From: Microcella frigidaquae | GTDB lineage: Bacteria > Actinomycetota > Actinomycetes > Actinomycetales > Microbacteriaceae | Assembly: GCF_014200395.1 (NCBI RefSeq) | Contig: NZ_JACHBS010000001.1 | Span: forward strand, 1,116,001-1,180,000 | Reading direction: 5' to 3' | Length of the DNA stretch: 64,000 nt | Shown here: one piece after another, positions 41,717 to 49,262 of the stretch | Position numbering within the stretch: position 1 is the first letter of the stretch | Layout: every line of letters begins with the position of its first letter | Translations under genes and position numbers: made by a program | Notes under the pieces: model-generated | Seen by the model: only the letters and a program-made list of their open reading frames with translations | Databases searched by the model: none | What the model was told of the DNA's origin: nothing

Positions 41717-43126
41717 GCCTGAGTCCCGTGGGGTGGTGGACTTTCCGGTCCTGAGCGTCGTGTCGTTGACGTGAGGGGCCACCGTGCGATGGTCAGTGAG
41801 AACGACCAAGTTACTCACGACAGGAGATCGCACGATGGCCCTCAATCAGTCTGCCCTGCTTCAGCTGCTCGCCGAGCTGAAACTCACCGACACCACCGAC
41901 CGCATCCGTCAGATGACCGAACGGCTCTACCAAGAACTGATCGACGCCGAAGCCGCGTCGGTGATCGGCGCCGGACCCTACGAGCGCACCGCCGAGCGCG
42001 TTGCGACTCGCAACGGGGCGAGGTTGCGCACCCTGTCGACCACTGCGGGAGATCTGGAGTTGCGGATCCCGAAGCTGCGGGCCGGCAGTTTCTTTCCGTC
42101 GTTGTTGGAGCGGCGCCGCCGGGTCGATCAGGCGCTGTTCGCCGTGGTGATGGAGGCCTACCTGCACGGCGTCTCCACCCGCAAGGTTGACGATCTGGTC
42201 AAGGCGCTCGGCGCCGACACGGGCATCTCGAAGTCCGAGGTGTCTCGCATCTGCGCCGGCCTGGACGCGACGGTTGCGGCATTCCGCGACCGATCCCTGT
42301 CTCAGATCGCCTACCCCTACGTCTTCTTGGACGCCACCTATTGCAAGGTTCGCATCGACGGGCGGGTGGTGTCTCAAGCGGTTGTGGTCGCGATCGGGAT
42401 CACCGCTGACGGGCACCGTCAGGTGCTCGGCTTTGACGTGGGCGACAGCGAAACGGAGGAGTTCTGGAAAGCGTTCCTGCGATCGTTGAAAGCTCGAGGG
42501 CTTTCCGGGGTGAAGCTGGTGATCTCCGACGCGCACGCGGGTTTGAAAGCAGCTATCGCGGTGGTGGTGCAGGGAGCGGCCTGGCAGCGGTGCCGCGTGC
42601 ATTTCATGCGCAACGTGCTCACCGTCCTGCCTAAGGGTCGGCAGGAGATGGTGGCCTCGATCATCCGCACGATCTTCGCCCAACCCGACGCTGAGCATAT
42701 TGACGCGCAGTTCGAGGAGGTTGCTCGCATGATCGACCGCGTTCACCCCAAGGCTGCCCAGATGCTCCACGATGCCCGAGCCGACGTGCTGGCGTTCAAG
42801 CACTTCCCCGCCCGGCATTGGCGGCAGATCTGGTCGACGAATCCGCTGGAACGGCTGAACCGTGAGATCAAACGTCGCACCGACGTCGTCGGAGTGTTCC
42901 CGAACACTGCCAGCCTGCTGCGCCTGACCGGCGCCGTTTTGATCGAGCAGCACGACGAATGGGAAGCTGGCGACCGCCGTTACTTTTCCGAAGCGTCCAT
43001 GGCCGAACTCACCGCCACCAGCTCGGTCGAGGACGCGGTGATGCTGCCCGAGATCACGGCCGCCTAGACTGCAGCCAGCTGATCATCGCGTGGAAACGAA
43101 AGACCACCACTCAGCGGGACGTGGCC
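41717..43126 (+). mobile_element. IS256-family insertion sequence, copy B
   Basis: 1,410 bp, same ends as copy A but in opposite orientation. The 8-bp target duplication is TTGGCCGT (41709-41716 and 43127-43134). It splits the RHS gene 169 codons after its start. Confidence 0.95.
41835..43067 (+). CDS. IS256-family transposase, copy B
   Basis: 410 residues, identical to copy A with intact DDE residues (VFLDATYCKV, VISDAHAGLK, NPLERLNREIK). Identity of the two copies implies a recent duplication by transposition within this island. Confidence 0.96.
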   Translation: MALNQSALLQLLAELKLTDTTDRIRQMTERLYQELIDAEAASVIGAGPYERTAERVATRNGARLRTLSTTAGDLELRIPKLRAGSFFPSLLERRRRVDQALFAVVMEAYLHGVSTRKVDDLVKALGADTGISKSEVSRICAGLDATVAAFRDRSLSQIAYPYVFLDATYCKVRIDGRVVSQAVVVAIGITADGHRQVLGFDVGDSETEEFWKAFLRSLKARGLSGVKLVISDAHAGLKAAIAVVVQGAAWQRCRVHFMRNVLTVLPKGRQEMVASIIRTIFAQPDAEHIDAQFEEVARMIDRVHPKAAQMLHDARADVLAFKHFPARHWRQIWSTNPLERLNREIKRRTDVVGVFPNTASLLRLTGAVLIEQHDEWEAGDRRYFSEASMAELTATSSVEDAVMLPEITAA

Positions 43127-43716
43127 TTGGCCGTTGGAGAACGATGCCACCTCCGGCGTTAGCGGATGCAGCTCCGACTCCCACCCCGTCTCAGTTTTCT
43201 GAAGTGTCTCATCGATCGGCACCCACTCGCCCTCAACTTCAACGTTCTGCGGCACCTCACCGATCGACACGATCGAGGCGCCGCTCGGACCGTCATACGT
43301 CGTGGTGAACTGATCGCGACTGATCACTTCAAGGCTCTCGAGATCGATTTTCTCCAGATCCAAGAGCATTGGGCGGTTGAACGACCGGAATGGCAGGTCG
43401 AATGCCTCGGGTGCACGATCGAGACTGAAGTCGCCCTCCGGAATGGTCGGGGTCACCGCCTCCGCGGGGGTGGACTCCAAGGCTGGCAGGGCGACATCAA
43501 GGTCTAATTCCGGCACAGTCTCCGGCGCGGCCGCCGCAACGTCCTCGGTGCCCGGCATCACTGCCAGAGTGACAATCAGCGTGAAACCGGTTACCAGTCC
43601 GAGTCCACGAACCATCGACGACCATGCAACCATCACACACTCCAGCGCAAGGGGGGTGGCGCGCAACCTCTAGGAGGTGAGGGGCCCTACCCCCGGATCT
43701 TGGACACGGGGTGTGA

Positions 43717-44625
43717 TTACGCAGCAGGTCGCAGCGTAGCGGTGTAGCCGGTCTCGAAGGCGACCGGCGAGGTGTAGCGACACCACGAGTGGCGTCGCTT
43801 GGTGTTGTAGCGGACGAGCCATCTGAAGACCTGCCGACGGCAGGTCAGCTCGTCACTCCAGCAGGCGGCGTCTTGGAGAACCTCACGCTTCATCGTGGCG
43901 TTGAACGACTCTGCGAGGGCGTTGTCCGCGCTGGATCCGACGGCGCCCATGGACTGGGTCACGCCGAGCTTGCGGCAGAGCGTGGCGTAGGCCTTCGAGC
44001 AGTAGACCGACCCGTGGTCACTGTGGAACACGGCGCCCTTGAGGCTGCCCCGGGTCGCGGCGGCGGCCTTGAGGGCGTCCTCGACGAGTTCGGTGCGCAT
44101 GTGGTCGGCGATGGCCCACCCGGCCAGCCGACGGGAGTAGCAGTCGATCACGGTCGCCAAGTACAGGTTCGTCCCGTCGGCCAGCGGCAGGTAGGTGATG
44201 TCGCCGACATAGCGCTCGTTGGGGCGCTCGGCGGTGAAGTCACGCTTGAGCAGGTCGGGGTACTTCTGCCCCGACGGCTCGGGGATCGTGGTGCGGACCC
44301 GGCGCTTCTTCATGTAGCCGCGGATGCCCTCAAAGCGCATCACCCTCGCGACACGCTTGTGGTTGACCCGCTCACCGGCAGCCGCGCTGTCGCCGAGTTG
44401 AGCGTTGAGCTCGGCGGTGATCCGCGGCGCGCCCTGAGTGTTGTCCTCGGCATGGACCGCTCTGATCCGCTCAGCCAGCGCTGCGTCGTCAGCTGCTCTG
44501 GCTTCGCGGGCCGGCGCGGCCTTGAGCCAGGCGTAGTAGGACGAGCGCTCGATCTCGACGAGCTCGCACAGTCGCTTCACCTCGAAGGTGGCGGAGTTGT
44601 CGGCGACGAACTGGAAGCGACTCAC
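43717..44625 (-). CDS. IS3-family transposase OrfB (b)
   Basis: 302 residues with an HTH-like start (LCELVEIERSSYYAWLKAAP) and the DDE core: ERYVGDITYLPLADG, VFHSDHGSVYCS and SADNALAESFNATMKREVL. The core is complete. Its start overlaps the end of OrfA by four bases. Confidence 0.94.
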   Translation of the reverse strand: MSRFQFVADNSATFEVKRLCELVEIERSSYYAWLKAAPAREARAADDAALAERIRAVHAEDNTQGAPRITAELNAQLGDSAAAGERVNHKRVARVMRFEGIRGYMKKRRVRTTIPEPSGQKYPDLLKRDFTAERPNERYVGDITYLPLADGTNLYLATVIDCYSRRLAGWAIADHMRTELVEDALKAAAATRGSLKGAVFHSDHGSVYCSKAYATLCRKLGVTQSMGAVGSSADNALAESFNATMKREVLQDAACWSDELTCRRQVFRWLVRYNTKRRHSWCRYTSPVAFETGYTATLRPAA

Positions 44626-44990
44626 CAGCGCGTCTCCCCGGCGAAATACTTGGCCGCCCGCTGCAGGATCTCCCGCTCGGTCGTGAGCTTGGTGGTCTCC
44701 GCTCGCAACGCCGCGTTCTCGGCCTCGAGCCGGGCGATCCTCTGCTCCGGCGTCTCGTCCGTCGGTGCCGACGAGCTCGCGGCGGACGTCTTGGCTTGCA
44801 GCGGGCTGGAGGTCAACGTCCCGTCAGCGGCGGTCTTCTTGCCGGTCCCGTAGGCCTCGAGCCAGTGCCGCAGGGTGCCGCGGACGATGCCGAGGTCCTC
44901 GGCGATGCCGCGGACCGTGGCGCCCGGGGTGGACTCGTACAAGTCGACGGCCTCACGACGGAACTCTTCGGAGTAGTTCTTCCTGGCCAT
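44622..44990 (-). CDS. IS3-family transposase OrfA (b)
   Basis: 122 residues from the ATG MARKNYSEEFRREAVDLY. It has the OrfA HTH (GATVRGIAEDLGIVRGTLRHW) and a C-terminal leucine zipper-like helix (EQRIARLEAENAALRAETTK). Confidence 0.92.
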   Translation of the reverse strand: MARKNYSEEFRREAVDLYESTPGATVRGIAEDLGIVRGTLRHWLEAYGTGKKTAADGTLTSSPLQAKTSAASSSAPTDETPEQRIARLEAENAALRAETTKLTTEREILQRAAKYFAGETRW

Positions 44991-45306
44991 GGTTCTTCGA
45001 TCATCTCGCTTCCCCAGCACCAGGTGCTGGATTCAGCGTGTCCAAGAACCGGGGTCAGGCCCCGAGGGTGCATCACTCCGCAATGTACGCATCGGTGAGC
45101 GATCGTCGCTGTCGGCATTTCGGAGGACAAGCGGGCGGGAATGAGAGTGCGACCAGCCACCCAGCCTAAGGACGCATCAACAAATTGCCGGCAGCCGCCA
45201 ACACATCAAGGAGGAATCACCGAGTATGGCGCCCAGTCGCGTGAGCGAACGAGGGGCAAGTCTTTTTGCCGGCTGCTCGCCCTGAAAGAGCACCTGTGGG
45301 GATCTC

Positions 45307-45331
45307 GACCGGAATAGCCGACCGGAATAGC
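45307..45331. repeat. Module-end iterons at the right end of the island
   Basis: Two exact copies of GACCGGAATAGC, 13 bp apart. They are followed at once by AGTGCCCCTGGAGG, the tRNA-Arg 3' end, into which IS481 copy B then inserted. Without the IS, the order would be iterons then tRNA. The ~240 bp between IS3 (b) and these units contain no gene that I can support. Confidence 0.75.
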
Positions 45332-45345
45332 AGTGCCCCTGGAGG

Positions 45346-46668
45346 TGTCTGGTTTCAGCACATCGTGGACACCTGTCTCACGACATCGTGGACAGTGACC
45401 CACCCTGCGCCGTGATGTCTCACGTCATCGTGGACACCCGGTCAGGGTCGATGGGTGAGCAAACAGGAAGTGCTGATCCTCGCCGTCACCGTGCAGGGCC
45501 TGTCCTACCGCGAAGCCGCCCGCGTCCACGGGGTGTCGAAATCGCTGGTCCATAAGCTGCATCAGCGGTGGCTCACCGAGGGGGAGGCCGCGTTCACTGC
45601 TCGCTCGAGGGCACCGCGGTCGCAGCCTGCCCGCACACCCGACGCGATCCGCGCTCGCGTGCTGCAGTTGCGTGCGCAGCTCACTGCCGACGGCCTGGAT
45701 GCCGGCGCCGACACAGTCTGCTCACTCCTGGCCGCCGAGCAGGTGACCCTGTCACGGTCGACGATCTGGCGCATCCTGCGCAGCGCCGAGGTGATCGTGC
45801 CGCAACCGCAGAAACGTCCCCGTTCCTCCTGGCAACGCTTCACGGCCGAGCAACCCAACGAGCTTTGGCAGTCCGACACCACCCACTGGCGCCTTGCCGA
45901 CGGGTCAGAGGTGGAGATCATCGGTTGGATCGATGACCACTCCCGTTTCGTCACGCATCTGTCGTGCCACCTGCGCGTCACGGGCCGCACCGTCACTGAC
46001 ACCTTCCAGCAGGCGGCCGCCGTGCACGGGTTCCCCGCGGCAACGTTGACCGACAACGGCAACATCTTCACCACCCGCTTCGCCGGCGGCCTGAAGGCTC
46101 GCACCTCTGGCAATGCGTTCGAGACACTGTTGGCCCTGCACGGCATCACCCAGAAGAACGGCAAACCTTACAAGCCCACCACGCAAGGCAAGATCGAACG
46201 GTTCTGGCAGACGCTGAAGAAGCGCCTGACCATGCGGCCCGCCAGCAGCCTGGAAGAGCTGCAGCGTGAGCTGGATGAGTTCGTTGACCACTACAACCAG
46301 CACCGCCCGCACCGGGCGTTGAACCGACGCACGCCCGCCTTCGCCTACACGCTGATCCCGAAAGCAGCACCGACGCAGCCTGATGACCCAAACATCTGGC
46401 GGGTCCGCTACGACACCATCGACGCGCACGGGAAAGTCTCCCTGCGTTTCGGCAACCGCATGATGCACCTCGGCTACGGGCGAGGCTTGGCCCGCACCGC
46501 CGTGATCGTCCTCATCCACGGCCTGCACGCCGTCACAATCACCCCCGACGGCGAAGTGCTTGCCGAGCATCTGATCGACCCGAACAAGGGCTACCAAGCC
46601 AAGACGTGAAAAACGGGCGAACCCTCCCGCTGGGGGTTCACCCGTCCACGATGTCCTGAGACATCACA
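45346..46668 (+). mobile_element. IS481-family insertion sequence, copy B, next to the tRNA
   Basis: 1,323 bp, same ends as copy A. It is flanked by a 15-bp direct repeat CAGTGCCCCTGGAGG (45331-45345 and 46669-46683), consistent with the long target duplications seen in some IS481 members. The right copy is the 3' end of the tRNA gene, which remains intact. Confidence 0.93.
45455..46609 (+). CDS. IS481-family transposase, copy B
   Basis: 384 residues, identical to copy A except for ARVHGV against ARIHGV. DDE residues in ELWQSDTTHWRL, ATLTDNGN and KIERFWQTL. Near-identity shows recent duplication or gene conversion. Confidence 0.95.
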   Translation: MSKQEVLILAVTVQGLSYREAARVHGVSKSLVHKLHQRWLTEGEAAFTARSRAPRSQPARTPDAIRARVLQLRAQLTADGLDAGADTVCSLLAAEQVTLSRSTIWRILRSAEVIVPQPQKRPRSSWQRFTAEQPNELWQSDTTHWRLADGSEVEIIGWIDDHSRFVTHLSCHLRVTGRTVTDTFQQAAAVHGFPAATLTDNGNIFTTRFAGGLKARTSGNAFETLLALHGITQKNGKPYKPTTQGKIERFWQTLKKRLTMRPASSLEELQRELDEFVDHYNQHRPHRALNRRTPAFAYTLIPKAAPTQPDDPNIWRVRYDTIDAHGKVSLRFGNRMMHLGYGRGLARTAVIVLIHGLHAVTITPDGEVLAEHLIDPNKGYQAKT

Positions 46669-46671
46669 CAG

Positions 46672-46743
46672 TGCCCCTGGAGGGACTCGAACCCCCAACC
46701 CTTTCCTTAGGACGGAACTGCTCTTCCATTGAGCTACAGAGGC
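46672..46743 (-). tRNA. tRNA-Arg (anticodon CCT)
   Basis: 72 nt on the minus strand, starting GCCTCTG and ending CAGGGGCA, with no encoded CCA. Acceptor, D (GCTC/GAGC), anticodon (loop GTCCTAA) and T (GGGGG-TTCGAGT-CCCTC) arms all fold. The base pair at 27-43 is G-A, a mismatch at the top of the anticodon stem. The 3' end is the island's attachment edge, and part of it is repeated at 12923 and 45332. Confidence 0.93.
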
Positions 46744-46755
46744 GGTGCATCCAGT

Positions 46756-47304
46756 CTATTCGCCGGGTTGCGGCGAGGGGGTGGCCAGCGACGCGAGCAA
46801 CTTCGCGGCGCGACCGCGCACCGATTTGTGGCGGCTGCTCGTCAAGACGCGCAGCTCGGGCACGAGCCACGCGGCAAGCTCGGGGCGCTGCCGGGCAAAG
46901 TGCGCGAGCGAGTCGGCGGTGGTGTTCTGCACGATCCAGTCGTCGTAGTGCAGGTTTGCCTGCATGAGGGCGATGGCCGCATCGCGCTGGGACGGGGTCA
47001 TGTAGTCGTCGAGCAGCACGAAGAGAATCGAGAGCGTCCATTTGGTCGAAGCCTGGTCGATCTGGGCGACCCAGCCGAGCAAGTCGTCGAGGTGGGCGGC
47101 CACCCATTCGGGATGCCGCTGCGCCACCCGCTTGACCGCACTCGACACGCGCAGTCGCACCACGGCATCGTCGCTGCGATAGCAGGCCACGAGCTCGGCG
47201 AGCAGCGCCCGATCGGCCAGCACCTCGTCGACGACGCTCTGGGTGTTGCCGAGCGAGTTCGGATGCCCTCCCGTCAACGGGCTCTCGAAACGGCTCACCG
47301 GCAT
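46756..47304 (-). CDS. HEAT-repeat-like hypothetical protein
   Basis: 182 residues, almost all alpha-helical, with helical hairpins of the kind DDAVVRLRVSSAVKRVAQRH, ILFVLLDDYMTPSQRDAAIAL and SVRGRAAKLLASLA. This fits HEAT-type repeats that act as protein scaffolds. No catalytic motif. It is the first chromosomal gene after the tRNA. Confidence 0.7.
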   Translation of the reverse strand: MPVSRFESPLTGGHPNSLGNTQSVVDEVLADRALLAELVACYRSDDAVVRLRVSSAVKRVAQRHPEWVAAHLDDLLGWVAQIDQASTKWTLSILFVLLDDYMTPSQRDAAIALMQANLHYDDWIVQNTTADSLAHFARQRPELAAWLVPELRVLTSSRHKSVRGRAAKLLASLATPSPQPGE

Positions 47305-47342
47305 GCGGCCAGGGTAGCCCCGCGGCGAACTAGATTCGGGGC

Positions 47343-48311
47343 ATGGTCAATGACGACTCCCCCGCCTTCCACCCCGACCTCACGCGCGCGCGGTTCATGC
47401 CGCCGACCTCGGCCACGCGGGGCAATCGGGCCCTGCTGCGCTTCGTCAGCGGACTCGGTCGCACGAAGCCGCCGACTGACGGTGAGCTCGTCGACCTCGG
47501 CGGCGACGTGCTGCTGCGGGTGCACCGCCCGACCTCGGCATCGGCGACGGATGCGGGCGCGCGCCGCCCGGCCGTGCTGCACCTGCACGGCGGCGGCCTC
47601 ATCATCGGCTCGGCCACGCAGGGCGATCGACTCTGTCGCCGCATCGCCGACGAGCTCGGAGCGGTCGCCATCAGCGTCGACTACCGCATGCCGCCCGAGC
47701 ACCCCTACCCGACGCCGCTCGACGATGCCGAAGCCGGGCTGCGATGGCTGGCCGCCCAACCCGACGTCGACCCCGCCCGCATCGCTGTGATCGGCGAGAG
47801 CGCCGGAGGCGGGCTCGCCGCATCCCTCGCCCTGCGCGCTCGCGACCGCGGCGAGGTCGCGCTGGCCGGTCAGGTGCTGCTGTATCCGATGCTGGATGAC
47901 CGCACCGGGCAGGCCGCCGCCACCCACCCGCGCATGCTGCGGCTCTGGAACCCGCGTAGCAATCGCCTGGGCTGGGGCATGTACCTCGGCGCGGGCACGA
48001 AGGGACCCGAGGCCACGCCGCTCTCCGCCGACGAGCTCGCCCTCGCCGTGCCGGCGCGCCGCGCCGAGCAGGGCCCCGCCGCGCTGCGCGGCCTGCCGCC
48101 GACGTGGATCGGCGTCGGCACCCTCGACCTCTTCCACGCCGAAGACGTCGAGTACGCACGCCGCCTCACCGAAGCGGGCGTGCCCACCGAGCTGCACGTC
48201 ATCGAGGGCGCGTATCACGGCTTCGACGCGGCCGAGCCGGATGCCGCGGTCTCGCGCGACACCGTGCAGCGGCAGCTCGACGCCCTGCGCCGCATGCTCG
48301 CGGTCGGCTAG
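47343..48311 (+). CDS. Alpha/beta-hydrolase of the hormone-sensitive-lipase (GDXG) family
   Basis: 322 residues. Oxyanion motif LHLHGGGLIIGSATQGDRLC, nucleophile Ser in VIGESAGGGLAASL, Asp in WIGVGTLDLFHAED and His in IEGAYHGFDA complete the catalytic set. The family hydrolyses short-chain esters and similar substrates. The natural substrate is unknown. Divergent from the HEAT-like gene. Confidence 0.9.
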   Translation: MVNDDSPAFHPDLTRARFMPPTSATRGNRALLRFVSGLGRTKPPTDGELVDLGGDVLLRVHRPTSASATDAGARRPAVLHLHGGGLIIGSATQGDRLCRRIADELGAVAISVDYRMPPEHPYPTPLDDAEAGLRWLAAQPDVDPARIAVIGESAGGGLAASLALRARDRGEVALAGQVLLYPMLDDRTGQAAATHPRMLRLWNPRSNRLGWGMYLGAGTKGPEATPLSADELALAVPARRAEQGPAALRGLPPTWIGVGTLDLFHAEDVEYARRLTEAGVPTELHVIEGAYHGFDAAEPDAAVSRDTVQRQLDALRRMLAVG

Positions 48312-48420
48312 CGCAATGTGCCTCCGGCGGCATGTACCGCGAGAGGCACACTGCGAAAACGGGTGGCGACACCTGCCGCCGAGCACGCGCGGAGTACGGC
48401 TCGGGCCGAGCATCCCGCGA

Positions 48421-48921
48421 TCAGGCGGCGAGCGGCGCCAGGTACTCGTCCCAATCGGGCTGCGGGCGCTCGATGCCGCGCACGAGCCAGGCGGTGCCGT
48501 GCGGCGCCTTGGGCACCACGCGCAGCTGCCAGCGCATCTCGGCCGGGGTGCGGTCGCCCTTCACGTTGTTGCAGCGCAGGCAGCAGGCGACCAGGTTCTC
48601 CCACGAGTCGGCACCGCCGCGCGAGCGCGGCATCACGTGGTCGATCGTCGATGCCGACGCCCCGCAGTAGGCGCAGCGGTGGCCGTCGCGCCGCAGCACC
48701 CCGCGGCGGGTCAGTGGCACCTGGCGCGAGTGCGGCACCCGCACATAGCGGCGCAGCACGATCACGCTCGGGCGATCCCACCGATCGTCGATGCCGAAGA
48801 CCGGATGCTCACCATCCGTCTCCAGCACCGTCGCCTTGCCGTTCATCACGAGCACGAGGGCTCGGCGGAAGGACACGACGGCGAGGGGCTCATAGCCCGC
48901 GTTGAGAACGAGTGTGCGCAT
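48421..48921 (-). CDS. HNH endonuclease
   Basis: The start chosen gives 166 residues (MRTLVLNAGYEPLAVVSFRR). The HNH site has CAYCG, the first metal-side His in STIDHVMPRSRGG, Asn in DSWENLVACC, and Cys in LRCNNVKGDRT. This is the common stand-alone actinobacterial HNH protein. It may act in DNA repair; no phage or restriction partner is adjacent. Confidence 0.9.
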   Translation of the reverse strand: MRTLVLNAGYEPLAVVSFRRALVLVMNGKATVLETDGEHPVFGIDDRWDRPSVIVLRRYVRVPHSRQVPLTRRGVLRRDGHRCAYCGASASTIDHVMPRSRGGADSWENLVACCLRCNNVKGDRTPAEMRWQLRVVPKAPHGTAWLVRGIERPQPDWDEYLAPLAA

Positions 48922-49018
48922 CGACGGCTCCTGTCGAACGGGCCCGCATGGCCTGCGGGCGTTCTTTCCGGGGTCGTGGTGTCGCATCGGCCGAGGCCGC
49001 ACCTGCCCTCACGGGCAC

Positions 49019-49050
49019 AAAAAAAGCACTGTCGCCGAGACGACAGTGCT
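49019..49050 (-). terminator. Rho-independent terminator
   Basis: Minus-strand stem AGCACTGTCG / CGACAGTGCT with a 6-base loop, followed by seven T residues. It begins directly at the stop codon of a 33-residue ORF and would end that transcript. Confidence 0.88.
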
Positions 49051-49151
49051 CATTGCGCGGGGCCGCGACAGGGCGCGACCCAACGAGCGCGAGCGGCTAT
49101 CCGGAAGACAGCGCGCGCATCCACGGTTTGGATGTCGTGCCGCCTGTCCAT
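49050..49151 (-). CDS. 33-residue protein or leader peptide
   Basis: ATG follows GAGGAGGGCTC, an excellent ribosome site, and the frame reads MDRRHDIQTVDARAVFRI and so on to a stop that lies at the base of a Rho-independent terminator. The peptide is rich in Arg and Ala with a Trp and one Cys. The combination of strong Shine-Dalgarno and terminator suggests a real small gene, or a leader peptide whose transcription ends here. No family is recognised. Confidence 0.5.
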   Translation of the reverse strand: MDRRHDIQTVDARAVFRIAARARWVAPCRGPAQ

Positions 49152-49262
49152 GAGCCCTCCTCGGGTGCCTCTGCGGCACCACGGGGTCAGGGTAACCCAC
49201 CCGGGTGACGAAAGCGTGAACACCAGCGCGCGCCACGCCGCCCGCCCTGGGGCAGTTGACGG

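Larger units (their letters stand above)
35259..43633 (-). pseudogene. Giant RHS/PA14 polymorphic-toxin-like secreted protein, interrupted by IS256 copy B
   Basis: The start codon is an ATG after GGAGTGTG. A signal peptide or anchor (RGLGLVTGFTLIVTLAVM) and the N-terminal 169 residues (43633-43127) are separated by the IS from the remaining 6,450 bp; the joined frame is exactly 2,319 codons. Domains in order: N-terminal beta region, Fn3-like segments, one PA14-type region ([20 protein letters not shown]), a second PA14 region ([15 protein letters not shown]), many YD/RHS repeats, and the RHS core end [20 protein letters not shown]. The last ~170 residues after the core are the variable tail, with two membrane spans. 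Whether the tail is toxic is unknown. Confidence 0.9.
43681..45063 (-). mobile_element. IS3-family insertion sequence (b)
   Basis: The approximate limits are set by related terminal repeats (left GGGGCCCTACCCCCGG...CTTGGACAC, right complement GGGGCCTGACCCCGG...CTTGGACAC). No clear target duplication is seen, so the edges are good to a few bases. It inserted about 45 bp upstream of the RHS start codon and therefore probably displaced the RHS promoter. Confidence 0.85.
9760..46671. mobile_element. Mosaic island of tandem cargo modules at tRNA-Arg(CCU)
   Basis: This segment holds five full-length and one truncated member of a dual-HTH gene family, metal-resistance cargoes, a duplicated copper-type module, and seven complete or partial insertion sequences. 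Its right edge abuts the 3' end of a tRNA-Arg gene; the left edge is placed at the first HTH gene, where an att-like sequence begins. Module ends carry ~12-13-bp tandem repeats (separate entries). No integrase, relaxase or replication gene is seen, so mobility would have to be provided in trans or has been lost. The left edge is an inference. Confidence 0.7.

Noticed and set aside
46756..47107. Minus-strand frame of 147 codons running through the tRNA gene
   Set aside because: It reads across the tRNA in a frame different from the HEAT-like protein, and is an artefact.
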